A model generated the notes under the pieces. The model saw only the letters and a program-made list of their open reading frames with translations. It was not told where the DNA came from and made no database searches. Positions 52,115 through 60,946 of a DNA stretch of 64,000 nucleotides are shown here, piece by piece (position 1 is the stretch's first letter; the number at the start of each line of letters is the position of its first letter). The position numbers and the translations under genes were made by a program. Source of the stretch: Pedobacter yulinensis (GTDB lineage Bacteria; Bacteroidota; Bacteroidia; Sphingobacteriales; Sphingobacteriaceae). The stretch lies in NCBI RefSeq assembly GCF_003029735.1, contig NZ_KZ686268.1:1-64000 (forward strand), read 5' to 3'.

Positions 52115-53860
52115 TTAATTCAGGTTTCTGGCCAATACGCAGGCTTTGTGCGTGCTGAATCTTGTCCCTTTCAGGCCGAAAGAGGAGAAGTGAACAAGGT
52201 ACACCCCCGCGGGGCATGGCCTTCCCTGTTCATCGCGCCCATCCCACTCAACGGTGCCAGTCCCGCCGGCTACTTCATTTCGAAGCAGGATACGGATTTT
52301 GACCCCACGGTCGGTATAAACCGTCAAAGTAGCCAGGTTGTCGGGCGCCGCGAGCTTGTAATGAACCGGCAATACATCGGCCCTGCCGTCACCGTCCGGG
52401 GAGAAGGTCGTTACGCCGAGCACGACCCGGTTTATTTGGGAACTGTCTGCCTGGCGGGAATTGCGGTACCCGGGTGTGGCATATCCGGCGGCAGCCGACG
52501 CACTGCTAAAATTGCCGGTAATGAAGGCTGGCTGGTTAAAATCGGACCGCTCGAGCGAAACACCTTTCATATTCTGCAGCAGCGGATGGTGCATGCCTTC
52601 TGTATAATCCAAACGGTCAATGAGCCGGCCGTTCTGTAGCAACAGCACGCTCCCTGACTGATTGTAATACGCAGGAAGCCGGCCCACGCCGACGAGCATT
52701 GCGGCCGGGGCCTGCGGATACTGTCCCGACAGCATCGCCGGATTGATCGAGAAAGCGCGATAGGAGCCGGCGTCGGCAAGCAGGGCGGTTGCAGAAAGCG
52801 GCCTGATGTCTGCCGGTTTGCCAAGGGTGTCGGCCCGCGCAAGGTGCAGACCGGAAAGATCGAGTGTTTTTGCCGAGGCGTTGTACAGTTCGACGAAATC
52901 GACTCCGCCCGGTCGTGGGTTGCAGAGCAACTCGCTGATCAGGACATCGCCGGGTGCAATGGTATCTGGTACGAAAAGGGCGCATTCACCTCGTGCCGGC
53001 GGGCGGCCCGCACAGTCGCGCAAGCCGGGAGTACTGATCAGATACTCCCGATTGCGGGGTATGCTGCCGGCAAAATTTAACCTGACCTTCCGGAAATCTG
53101 TATCTTCAGGGACAACCGTTGCCGGCGCTCCCATGCCGTTGTTCACTTTGTAGCTGGCCGGACGCAAGGATGTGGCCGTATCAGGTTCGCCTGAAAAGGC
53201 CAGGATGATGCTGCTGTCGCCGGCCACTGCGGCAGCAGCAAGTATAACCGGCGGCGCCTGATCGTGGAAACCGGCCACCGTGTTCATGCGTCCGGGTGTT
53301 ATGCCGCCCGCGTCTGTGCAGGGCAACCAGTTCTGCCTGCCCCCGCAAGTACCGCCGGCCTTGATGCGTTCGAGGCTGAGGCCCTTCGACGGACTTGCCC
53401 GGTACCAACCGAGGTCATAACGGACCTGGTCAGCGATCCGTCCTTCCGCATCGCTCAGCGTCAGCATGTCTTCATCATTGTTTAGTGCCGGCCAGGGCGA
53501 TATTCCGTGTACTTTGCCAAACCGGCCCAGTGCAGCCACGTCAGCGTTGCTGCAAATGAGCAGAAAGGCACCCGGCGCAAGCGTATCGGCACCGAAAACC
53601 GCCTTGCTGCGCAGATCTGAAAAACTCCATCCGGTCAGCACAACCGGCTCAGTCGAAGGGTTCCACAATTCCACAAATTCCTGCACAGGCAACAAAGCGT
53701 TACCGCCGGGGTTTGCAAAAATCTCATTGATCACAATCGTTTCGCCGGCGCGAAGCGCAAACGAGCGCGCCGGCCGCGCTGTGTCATAAAAATCGCAGGA
53801 AAATGCAGCAGAAGCGATTTTAGCCCAGCAGATCAATAGAATAAGACTGAAATTTCGCAT
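52115..53860 (-). CDS. exported lamin-tail-domain protein with FlgD-like C terminus
   Basis: The 581-residue protein has a signal peptide (MRNFSLILLICWAKIASAAF). Lamin-tail domains follow near residues 45-165 (IVINEIFANPGG, FVELWNPSTEPVVLTGWSFSD) and 320-440 (VLISELLCNPRPGGVDFVELYNAS), with an SbsA-like Ig segment (ITLAFSGEPDTATS-like) between. The C terminus (TTFSPDGDGRADVLPVHYKL to WDGRDEQGRPCPAGVYLVHF) is a FlgD Ig-like or gliding-motility-type domain often linked to surface proteins. It is probably secreted or surface-exposed; the ligand is unknown. A -7 box TAAATTTG lies at 53901-53894. Confidence 0.82.
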   Translation of the reverse strand: MRNFSLILLICWAKIASAAFSCDFYDTARPARSFALRAGETIVINEIFANPGGNALLPVQEFVELWNPSTEPVVLTGWSFSDLRSKAVFGADTLAPGAFLLICSNADVAALGRFGKVHGISPWPALNNDEDMLTLSDAEGRIADQVRYDLGWYRASPSKGLSLERIKAGGTCGGRQNWLPCTDAGGITPGRMNTVAGFHDQAPPVILAAAAVAGDSSIILAFSGEPDTATSLRPASYKVNNGMGAPATVVPEDTDFRKVRLNFAGSIPRNREYLISTPGLRDCAGRPPARGECALFVPDTIAPGDVLISELLCNPRPGGVDFVELYNASAKTLDLSGLHLARADTLGKPADIRPLSATALLADAGSYRAFSINPAMLSGQYPQAPAAMLVGVGRLPAYYNQSGSVLLLQNGRLIDRLDYTEGMHHPLLQNMKGVSLERSDFNQPAFITGNFSSASAAAGYATPGYRNSRQADSSQINRVVLGVTTFSPDGDGRADVLPVHYKLAAPDNLATLTVYTDRGVKIRILLRNEVAGGTGTVEWDGRDEQGRPCPAGVYLVHFSSFGLKGTRFSTHKACVLARNLN

Positions 53861-53893
53861 ATTTGGAATCATAAAAAAACTCACTTATAACTA

Positions 53894-53901
53894 CAAATTT
53901 A
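53894..53901 (-). promoter_or_regulatory. -7 element of the lamin-tail gene
   Basis: Minus-strand TAAATTTG matches TAnnTTTG and lies 33 bases upstream of the chosen ATG at 53860. Confidence 0.45.
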
Positions 53902-53924
53902 AAAATTAATTAAAAATTAAAGAA

Positions 53925-54914
53925 ATGAAAGTCGCAGTTGTTGGTGCTACCGGATTGGTCGGTACCGTCATGTTAAAAGTACTGGAGGAGAGAAACTTCC
54001 CCTTAACCGAACTGATTCCCGTAGCCTCTGAAAAGAGCGTTGGTAAGGAAATCACGTTCAAGGGTAAGCAGTTCCCCATCGTTAGCATGGACACTGCCAT
54101 TTCCATGAAACCAGATATCGCCCTCTTTTCTGCCGGCGGCAGTACATCGCTGGAGCATGCCCCGCGCTTTGCCGAAGCAGGAACCACAGTCATTGACAAT
54201 TCATCAGCCTGGCGCATGGATCCGTCAAAAAAACTGATCGTGCCCGAAGTAAACGCCTATGAGCTGTCTATAGACGATAAGATCATTGCCAATCCGAACT
54301 GTTCAACCATCCAGATGGTGGTTGCGCTGAAGCCTCTGCACGATGCGTTCAAGATCAAACGTGTGGTTGTTTCGACCTATCAGTCTGTAACCGGAACCGG
54401 CGTAAAGGCGGTTACCCAGCTCATGGATGAGCGCCAGGGTGTAGAGGGAGAAAAAGCATATCCTTACCAGATCGACCTGAACGTATTGCCGCACATTGAT
54501 GTCTTTACTGAGAACGGTTATACGAAGGAAGAAATGAAAATGGTCAAAGAGACCAACAAGATCATGGGCGATGACAGCATCCGGGTAACGGCAACTACGG
54601 TACGTATCCCGGTCATGGGCGGACACTCTGAATCAGTAAACATCGAGTTTGATAGCGAATTCGAACTGGAAGATGTGCGCACTATCCTGGATAAGGCTCC
54701 GGGTGTTGTGGTGATAGACGATGTGGCCAACCTGAAATACCCGATGCCAAAAGATGCACATGAAAAAGACGAAGTATTTGTGGGCCGGATCCGGCGCGAT
54801 GAATCGCAGCCCAAGACCCTGAACATGTGGATTGTAGCAGACAACCTGCGCAAGGGCGCGGCCACTAATGCCGTTCAGATCGCTGAGTTCCTGGTCCAGA
54901 AAGAGCTGGTCTAG
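53925..54914 (+). CDS. asd: aspartate-semialdehyde dehydrogenase
   Basis: The 329-residue enzyme has the NADP-binding GATGLVGTVMLKVL at residue 7 and the catalytic cysteine Cys126 in NPNCSTIQMV, with the family's GxGxxA-type VTGTGVKAV near 160. It reduces aspartyl phosphate to aspartate semialdehyde, the branch point to Lys/diaminopimelate, Met and Thr. It is divergent from the lamin-tail gene and followed by dacB, 68 bases on, which also serves cell-wall synthesis. Confidence 0.96.
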   Translation: MKVAVVGATGLVGTVMLKVLEERNFPLTELIPVASEKSVGKEITFKGKQFPIVSMDTAISMKPDIALFSAGGSTSLEHAPRFAEAGTTVIDNSSAWRMDPSKKLIVPEVNAYELSIDDKIIANPNCSTIQMVVALKPLHDAFKIKRVVVSTYQSVTGTGVKAVTQLMDERQGVEGEKAYPYQIDLNVLPHIDVFTENGYTKEEMKMVKETNKIMGDDSIRVTATTVRIPVMGGHSESVNIEFDSEFELEDVRTILDKAPGVVVIDDVANLKYPMPKDAHEKDEVFVGRIRRDESQPKTLNMWIVADNLRKGAATNAVQIAEFLVQKELV

Positions 54915-54982
54915 AACTTGCAGAACCAAAACATATAACCAGATGTGGTGCCTGAGGGCATCACATTTTTTATTTCAGCAGG

Positions 54983-56374
54983 ATGCATTTCAGAAAGATC
55001 TTTTGCCTTCTTATCGCCCTGGCCCCCTTATCGGCCATGCCCCAGAACCGGATTGAAAACGTTGAAAAAGCCTTTGAACGTTTCCTGGCCGACGAACAGT
55101 GCCGGTACGCGTCGGCATCGCTCTGCGTACTGGATGCGGCCTCGGGCAAACTGCTGTATGGTGCCAATGAACATACCGGTCTGGCCACCGCATCGACGCT
55201 TAAGACCATTACGGCCGCTACGGCTTTTTCTCTGCTCGGAAAAGATTTTCGTTACCAGACCACTCTGGGCTATAGCGGAAGGATCGAAAACGGCGTATTG
55301 AAAGGCGACCTGATCATCACAGGAGGCGGCGATCCGACGCTTGGCTCCTGGCGGTACGAACAAAGCCGTGAAAATGTGGTCTTAAGTCAGTGGGTAGCCG
55401 CAATCCGGGCAGCCGGTATCCGCGAAATCAGCGGCACCGTCATTGGCGATGACAGTGCCTGGGGCACGCAGACCACACCTGATGGCTGGACCTGGCAGGA
55501 AATCGGCAATTACTATGGTGCAGGCGCATCGGCGCTGAGCTGGCGTGAAAACCAATTCGATATCCACCTGCGGGCAGCGAATGCCTCGGTGATCAAAGCC
55601 CAACCAGAAATGCCCTACATCCGGATCGTAAATGAGCTGAAAACGGGTGCAGCTGGCTCTGGCGATAACGCCTATGCCTACCTGCCTCCGTTTGGCAATC
55701 TGGCTTACCTGCGCGGCACCTGGGCCAGCGACATCCGTAAAAGCGGTATTTCTGTTGCATTGCCTGACCCTGCTTACGACTGTGCTTACCGCCTGCAGGA
55801 TACCATGAAGAGACTTGGAATCCGTTCGGCCGCTGCGACCACTTCCCGGTTGCTTGCGCTCGAACAAAAGACAACCCCGCCGGTTGTACAGAAGCTTTCA
55901 ACGATCACATCGCCCAGCCTTTCTGAAATTGTTTACTGGTTTGAGAAAAAGAGCATCAACCTTTTTGGTGAACACCTGTTGCGTACCCTGGCCTGGAAAT
56001 CGGGCCGGCCAGCGGGAACGCGGGAGGGCGCCCGCACACTGGTTAACTTCTGGGCAGAAAAGGGCATTGACCGCAATGCCCTGAATATTGTTGACGGCAG
56101 TGGTCTTTCGCCGGCTAACCGGGTAACTACCCGGGCCATGGCCACTATCCTTTTCCAGGCACAGAAAGAATCCTGGTTCGCTGATTTCTATAAAGCACTT
56201 CCTGAGTATAACGGGATGAAGATCAAAAGCGGAACCATATCTGACGTCTCGGCTTTTGCAGGTTACCACACCGACCGCAGCGGCAATAAATATGTCGTAG
56301 TGATCAATGTCAACAACTACTCAGGTTCAGGCATCAACCGGAAATTGTTCCAGGTACTGGATGCACTCAAGTAA
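54983..56374 (+). CDS. dacB: D-alanyl-D-alanine carboxypeptidase/endopeptidase (PBP4 type)
   Basis: The 463-residue S13 peptidase has a signal peptide (LAPLSAMPQ). The three active-site motifs are present: Ser71-x-x-Lys74 in ASTLKT, Ser324-Ile-Asn326 in KKSINLFGEHLLR, and Lys415-Ser-Gly in IKSGTIS. The insertion domain typical of PBP4 (about 100-280) is retained. It trims peptidoglycan cross-links or pentapeptides in the periplasm. It is followed by lgt, 41 bases on, and both are envelope genes. Confidence 0.94.
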   Translation: MHFRKIFCLLIALAPLSAMPQNRIENVEKAFERFLADEQCRYASASLCVLDAASGKLLYGANEHTGLATASTLKTITAATAFSLLGKDFRYQTTLGYSGRIENGVLKGDLIITGGGDPTLGSWRYEQSRENVVLSQWVAAIRAAGIREISGTVIGDDSAWGTQTTPDGWTWQEIGNYYGAGASALSWRENQFDIHLRAANASVIKAQPEMPYIRIVNELKTGAAGSGDNAYAYLPPFGNLAYLRGTWASDIRKSGISVALPDPAYDCAYRLQDTMKRLGIRSAAATTSRLLALEQKTTPPVVQKLSTITSPSLSEIVYWFEKKSINLFGEHLLRTLAWKSGRPAGTREGARTLVNFWAEKGIDRNALNIVDGSGLSPANRVTTRAMATILFQAQKESWFADFYKALPEYNGMKIKSGTISDVSAFAGYHTDRSGNKYVVVINVNNYSGSGINRKLFQVLDALK

Positions 56375-56415
56375 ACCCTATATCCTGATTTTTATACGCT
56401 AACGTTTAAGCTTAC

Positions 56416-57219
56416 ATGACCGCCTACATCCACTGGAACCCCAGCCCTGAACTGATCGACCTTGGTTTCATCGCCATACAATGGTATTCCCTGCTTTTTG
56501 CGCTCGGTTTCGTATTTAGTTTCCGGATACTGAAAGGAGAATTTAAAAAAGATGGTTATCCGGTGCTGGTGCTGGAGAAACTAACCGTGTACGTTGTGCT
56601 GGCCACGCTGATTGGCGCGCGGCTGGGACATTGCCTGTTTTATGACTGGGCGTATTACAAAGATCACCTGCTCGAAATCTTTCTGCCTGTTGAATTTCAG
56701 CCATCGTTCAGGTTTACCGGTTTCCGCGGACTGGCCAGTCACGGCGGCGCACTTGGGATATTTATCGCGCTGATTCTTTTTGCGCGCAAGTTTAAGGTTC
56801 CCTTTCTCTGGCTGCTGGACAAGATGGCGCTGGTGGTTCCGCTGGCGGGTGCCTGCATTCGTTTTGGAAACCTCATGAATTCAGAAATTATCGGTAAACC
56901 TGCCGAATTGCCCTGGGCATTCATATTTGAGAAGGTAGACCGCGTGCCGCGGCATCCCGGGCAGTTGTACGAAGCCCTGTGTTACCTGGTTCTTTTTGCG
57001 GTCATGACCCTGCTTAACCGCAAGGGTAAAAGCAAACCCGGTTTGTTATTTGGGGTATTTATTGCTTCGCTGTTCCTGATCAGGTTTTTCATTGAGTTTC
57101 TGAAAGAAAATCAGTCGGCATTTGAAGAAGGCATGCAACTGAATATGGGGCAGCTGCTCAGTATTCCGTTTATTTTATTGGGAATATTCTTTGTCTTAAG
57201 GCCGGTTCGCAAGACCTGA
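56416..57219 (+). CDS. lgt: prolipoprotein diacylglyceryl transferase
   Basis: The 267-residue protein has seven transmembrane segments and the Lgt signatures IGARLGHCLFYDWAYY near 74, HGGALGIF near 112, GACIRFGNLMNSEIIGKP near 147-165, and HPGQLYEAL near 180 with the catalytic His and Arg environment. It adds a diacylglyceryl group from phosphatidylglycerol to the Cys of prolipoproteins, which in this window include the LemA, cytochrome and Rieske-like lipoproteins. It is the last gene of the asd-dacB-lgt run. Confidence 0.95.
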   Translation: MTAYIHWNPSPELIDLGFIAIQWYSLLFALGFVFSFRILKGEFKKDGYPVLVLEKLTVYVVLATLIGARLGHCLFYDWAYYKDHLLEIFLPVEFQPSFRFTGFRGLASHGGALGIFIALILFARKFKVPFLWLLDKMALVVPLAGACIRFGNLMNSEIIGKPAELPWAFIFEKVDRVPRHPGQLYEALCYLVLFAVMTLLNRKGKSKPGLLFGVFIASLFLIRFFIEFLKENQSAFEEGMQLNMGQLLSIPFILLGIFFVLRPVRKT

Positions 57220-57266
57220 ACTACCGGGCATTGATCAACCTTGAGCTTAGATTTGCAATTTGACAG

Positions 57267-57289
57267 AAAGCCGGGACTAAACCCGGTTT
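57267..57289 (+). terminator. hairpin after lgt
   Basis: CCGGG pairs with CCCGG around a short loop, with AAA/TTT flanks and a short T-stretch after, in the convergent lgt/DUF6807 gap. It is a moderate candidate terminator for lgt. Confidence 0.5.
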
Positions 57290-57325
57290 GCGACATTTGA
57301 AGACACAATCCAGCACGAGTCCTGC

Positions 57326-57358
57326 AAAGTTGGTAACTTTTGTAAAGTTACCAACTTT
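57326..57358. repeat. 15-bp perfect inverted repeat in the lgt/DUF6807 gap
   Basis: Two perfect 15-base arms (57326-57340 and 57344-57358) with a TGT centre pair fully. Each arm is itself symmetric: AAAGTT, 3 bases, AACTTT. No T-tract follows. It lies between convergent genes and could be an operator, a small-RNA stem or a very strong hairpin. Confidence 0.6.
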
Positions 57359-57386
57359 AAGTTAAAAAAAATATCTTTCTTAGAAA

Positions 57387-58418
57387 TTATTTTCCAAACC
57401 GTTCAGCCAGTTTGTCCAATTCCCCCTTGCTTAAAAAGCCGCCCGAACTGATTACAATCAGGTGCCTGAACTTCAGTTCCTCTCCCGGTTTAAGGTCGAT
57501 GCGAACGGGCTCAGCGGCAGGATTGAAAGCCTTTACGGCAAGGTTGTTAGAGGCAAATAGACCGTAACCCCTTGCATGCGAATAGGCCGGGTAACCGGGG
57601 TTTTTCGGATGGTCTATTATTGCCACGCTGATCTGTTCCTTATTTTTCGTAGCAGACAGGCTGACCCAGCGTGCCGGCTTGCCCCACACACCCGATTCTT
57701 TTTCCTTCCCTTCACTGTTCCGGTAAATGCCGTTCACGCCGGTGTTATCCAGGGCTTTTATCCGTGTCACCTTTCCTTGCGCGTCATGAAATTCACCTTC
57801 TTTCTGGTCCTTGTCTTCAAAAGCGCGGTCCATGCGGATGGCAATCAGACCATCCTTGCTGTCCCGAAAAGTGACCTGCGTATCGGCAATAAGGGTAGTG
57901 CGGCGTTCAATAAGCCTGTGGCTGCCATGTTGGGTAAAAAAGAAAGTGGTCCGTTCAGTCAGCAAAATTTTGCCAGACTGGTCCACCCAAACCGACTCTG
58001 TGCCCAGGCTGCCTCGTTTGCCTTCTTTTATTCCTGTGATCCTGCGGTGTTTGATGCTGCCATACCTGTGTTTATTGGCTGCAGGGATCGCATACGAATT
58101 GTTCCAGAAATCCAGCCCATTCACATTTTCGAAGTTGAACCACAGGCCTACATGGTGCGGATGATCGACCCGCTCGCCAGGCCGCGGATCAAGGGGAAAG
58201 CCCCGGGTAATAACAGATCCTGCGGCTGTATAAATGGGATATAGCACCGGTTTTTCAAGGTTCTCCGGATAAATGTAGCTGGTAAAAGGTGCATCGTCGA
58301 TCCGGATGTCAATCCGGCGGGCAGCCGAGTCGGGGCGAATGGTAACCTGCTGGGCCGGGGCAACGCCCGCGCATACAAGCAGTGAAATCAGAAAGGAAAA
58401 AGGTCTGTAAAGGGACAT
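57387..58418 (-). CDS. DUF6807 family exported protein (PmoA-like)
   Basis: The 343-residue protein has a signal peptide (LLVCAGVAPAQ). The body matches DUF6807: TSYIYPENLEKPVLYPIYTAAGSVITRGFP near 45-75, the HHVGLWFNFENVNGLDFWNN stretch near 90-108, GLIAIRMDRAFEDKD near 190, and the C-terminal RIDLKPGEELKFRHLIVIS. The family is annotated as PmoA-like, but it lacks methane-oxygenase features and is common in sugar-degrading Bacteroidota; the true role is unknown, possibly carbohydrate related. Confidence 0.78.
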   Translation of the reverse strand: MSLYRPFSFLISLLVCAGVAPAQQVTIRPDSAARRIDIRIDDAPFTSYIYPENLEKPVLYPIYTAAGSVITRGFPLDPRPGERVDHPHHVGLWFNFENVNGLDFWNNSYAIPAANKHRYGSIKHRRITGIKEGKRGSLGTESVWVDQSGKILLTERTTFFFTQHGSHRLIERRTTLIADTQVTFRDSKDGLIAIRMDRAFEDKDQKEGEFHDAQGKVTRIKALDNTGVNGIYRNSEGKEKESGVWGKPARWVSLSATKNKEQISVAIIDHPKNPGYPAYSHARGYGLFASNNLAVKAFNPAAEPVRIDLKPGEELKFRHLIVISSGGFLSKGELDKLAERFGK

Positions 58419-58523
58419 GGCATCTTAATTTTCAGCAAATTACGAAAGTTTCAAAGTAAAGCAAGCTTTCCCGCACGCAAGCGGAGCCAACAAACAATTA
58501 GCAGCCTTGATTGTCAATTGGTC

Positions 58524-59981
58524 ATGAAAATTCTCCTTACGGGCGCAAATGGCTACATTGGTCAGCGTCTCTTACCTGTGCTGCTCGAAGATGGTCACGA
58601 AGTGATCTGTTGTGTCCGCGACCGCAGCCGGCTTGATCTGACGAGGTATAAGGACCAGTCAGTGCAGGTACTGGAAATGAATTATCAGGATGCTGAAAGT
58701 TTGAAAGCTATTCCGGCCGACATTGATGCGGCCTATTTTCTGATCCACTCCATGTCATCGGCGGGCGACTTTGCAAAAAAAGAAAAAGAAATTGCCGAAA
58801 ACTTCCGGGACGCCCTGAATGGCACCCAGGTTAAACAGGTGATTTATCTAACCGGTATTGCCAACGCGGAGAAGCTGTCGCGGCACCTGCAATCGCGGCA
58901 GGAGGTTGAAAAAATCCTGGCTGCCGGCAAGTACCAGCTTACCGCCCTCCGTGCGGCGATCATTGTCGGGTCGGGAAGCTCAAGTTTTGAGATCATCCGC
59001 GACCTGGTTGAAAAACTTCCTATCATGGTGGCCCCGCGCTGGCTGAAAACCCGCTCGCAACCCATTGCCATCAGGAATGTGCTGGAATACCTCGCGGGTG
59101 TACTTGCCAATGAGGAAACCTATGGCCGCGACTACGACATCGGCGGGCCACAAGCCCTGACCTATAAACAAATGCTCCTGAAGTTTGCGGCCGTTCGCGG
59201 GCTGAAACGGCATATTTTTACCGTTCCTGTCATGACGCCGCGCCTGTCCTCATACTGGCTGTATTTCATTACGCCTACCTCCTACCAGCTGGCCAAAAAC
59301 CTGGTTGACAGCATGAAGACGGAGGTAACCTGCCGGCCAAATGATCTGGCAGAAAAACTTGGCATCAAACTGATCGGTTATGAAACTGCCATACAAATGG
59401 CGTTCGATAAAATCGAGCAAAATCAGGTCATTTCGAGCTGGAAAGATGCCTTCAGTAGCCGAATCTTAGACACGGGGCTGTCCCGCTTTGTAGAAGTACC
59501 TAAAGATGGCGTTTTCAGCGACAAACGCAGCATAAAAATAACCGACGAAGCACTGGCGCTGCGCAACATCTGGGCCATCGGCGGTAAGACAGGCTGGTAT
59601 TATGCGGACTGGCTTTGGGCCTTCAGGGGCTTCCTTGACAAGTTATTCGGCGGTGTAGGTCTCAGGCGCGGGCGCACGAATAATGATTCGCTGAGCCCCG
59701 GAAACGTGGTCGACTTCTGGCGTGTGCTGCTTGCCGACCGCAAAGAAAAAAGGCTGCTGCTTTATGCAGAAATGAAACTTCCCGGCGAAGCCTGGCTGGA
59801 ATTCTGTATTGATCAGGAACAGGTGTTGCACCAAACGGCAACGTTCCGTCCGCTGGGAATCTGGGGCCGTTTATACTGGTATGCAGTATGGCCGTTCCAT
59901 GGCTTTATCTTTAAAAACATGATTCGCAATATTGCAAGTTACAATGCCGCTTTAACCAGGAAAGGCAAAATTTCCTTCTGA
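58524..59981 (+). CDS. SDR-family oxidoreductase with DUF2867 C-terminal domain
   Basis: The 485-residue protein has an N-terminal NmrA/SDR fold (KILLTGANGYIGQRLLPVLLEDGH; YFLIHSMSSAGDF near 78; TGIANAEKLSRHLQSRQEVEKIL near 115) and a C-terminal DUF2867 lipid-binding-type domain (from about 345, RNIWAIGGKTGWYYADWLWAFRGFLDKL). Similar proteins reduce or bind unknown lipophilic substrates. ATG 58524 was chosen (MKILLTG); TTG 58518 gives only two extra residues. Its last 43 bases overlap the convergent TetR gene, so the two are probably functionally linked. Confidence 0.83.
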   Translation: MKILLTGANGYIGQRLLPVLLEDGHEVICCVRDRSRLDLTRYKDQSVQVLEMNYQDAESLKAIPADIDAAYFLIHSMSSAGDFAKKEKEIAENFRDALNGTQVKQVIYLTGIANAEKLSRHLQSRQEVEKILAAGKYQLTALRAAIIVGSGSSSFEIIRDLVEKLPIMVAPRWLKTRSQPIAIRNVLEYLAGVLANEETYGRDYDIGGPQALTYKQMLLKFAAVRGLKRHIFTVPVMTPRLSSYWLYFITPTSYQLAKNLVDSMKTEVTCRPNDLAEKLGIKLIGYETAIQMAFDKIEQNQVISSWKDAFSSRILDTGLSRFVEVPKDGVFSDKRSIKITDEALALRNIWAIGGKTGWYYADWLWAFRGFLDKLFGGVGLRRGRTNNDSLSPGNVVDFWRVLLADRKEKRLLLYAEMKLPGEAWLEFCIDQEQVLHQTATFRPLGIWGRLYWYAVWPFHGFIFKNMIRNIASYNAALTRKGKISF

Positions 59982-60514
59982 AAACTTACAAAATTTTTGC
60001 GCACGTCTGCATCGCTGACCGATGTAAAAGCGAAAGAAAACACGATGCTTTTACTTGCTTTGAGCAGGAAAGCCAGCCCTTCTCGCCTGCCGGGATTGTT
60101 CTTAAAGGTATCGAGCTGAAGGTAGGCTGAAAGGAGCAGTGACTCCAGTTCATCAGACAGGTGTTTCAGAAACTCCTGCGAGTTGGTGTTCTCGCGAACA
60201 AATTCCCAGCCGATAAATTCGTTACAAACCGTAAAAGACAAGCGGCAGGTTCGCATAACCAGCGTTTTAAGGTGTTCTTCTTCGTTGGCAAATGCAGCCT
60301 TACTGTTTACAATGTCATGAACATTGGTATGAAGGTAGTCCATCAGGATCGCATCAAGAATATGTTCCTTGCTGTCAAAATACTTGTAGATGGTCGCTTT
60401 CGCAATGCGTGCTTTTTTCGCAATCTCGTTCACACTGGTCTTATGATAACCGTATTTCCTGAAAAGCTCGCGCGCCGCTTTTTTGACGCTCTCTTTGATT
60501 TTTTCTACTTCCAT
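59939..60514 (-). CDS. TetR-family transcriptional regulator
   Basis: The 191-residue protein has the TetR helix-turn-helix at the N terminus (AARELFRKYGYHKTSVNEIAKKARIAKATIYKYFDSKEHILDAIL, about 13-55) and a helical ligand domain after it. Its targets probably include the neighbouring SDR gene, with which it overlaps tail to tail by 43 bases. It starts directly after the stop of the Rieske-like lipoprotein gene (0 bases between), so it is likely translated from that transcript. The ligand is unknown. Confidence 0.87.
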   Translation of the reverse strand: MEVEKIKESVKKAARELFRKYGYHKTSVNEIAKKARIAKATIYKYFDSKEHILDAILMDYLHTNVHDIVNSKAAFANEEEHLKTLVMRTCRLSFTVCNEFIGWEFVRENTNSQEFLKHLSDELESLLLSAYLQLDTFKNNPGRREGLAFLLKASKSIVFSFAFTSVSDADVRKNFVSFQKEILPFLVKAAL

Positions 60515-60940
60515 TTAATTTTGCACCTGTAACACGTTTCCTCCTATGAAGACCGTATATTGTTTAAGAGAGACCTCAGCGGGCGGGCTAACGGGGCTGC
60601 CCGTTCCGTCGACAAGTAAAAATTTTGCATTGGAGCAGGGATCAACTGCCATATAACCACTTTCGTCCAGTTTTACTGCACATTTTTTTTCGGGATTTAC
60701 GGTGCTGCAGCGGTCAAATGCGGCATACCCTCCATCCAGCTTTCTTGTAATGATCAGCCCTGCTACGCCATAGCCATCAATGGTTACGCTTTTGCCGGGA
60801 ATACTGAGCGGACTAAGTTTCGGATCGGTCAGTTGTGTGCTGAAATTAACAGGTAGTTCGGGAATCTGCAGCCGCTCTTTGCCGCAGGCAACCAGCATGA
60901 CTGCCGCTACCAGGAAACCGTTCACTACCCTTTTAAACAT
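60515..60940 (-). CDS. Rieske-like lipoprotein without iron ligands
   Basis: The 141-residue protein has a lipobox LVAC with Cys19, then an insert rich in Pro and Ser, then a fold that resembles the Rieske domain (GYGVAGLIITRKLDGGYAAFDRCSTVNP; YMAVDPCSNAKFLLVDGTG; LKQYTVFIGGNVLQV). The two Rieske motifs are degenerate: DRCS in place of CxH and DPCSNAKF in place of CxxH, so no histidine ligands exist and no [2Fe-2S] cluster is expected. It is co-transcribed with a TetR regulator. The family is seen in Bacteroidota; the function is unknown. Confidence 0.65.
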   Translation of the reverse strand: MFKRVVNGFLVAAVMLVACGKERLQIPELPVNFSTQLTDPKLSPLSIPGKSVTIDGYGVAGLIITRKLDGGYAAFDRCSTVNPEKKCAVKLDESGYMAVDPCSNAKFLLVDGTGSPVSPPAEVSLKQYTVFIGGNVLQVQN

Positions 60941-60946
60941 CGGCTA

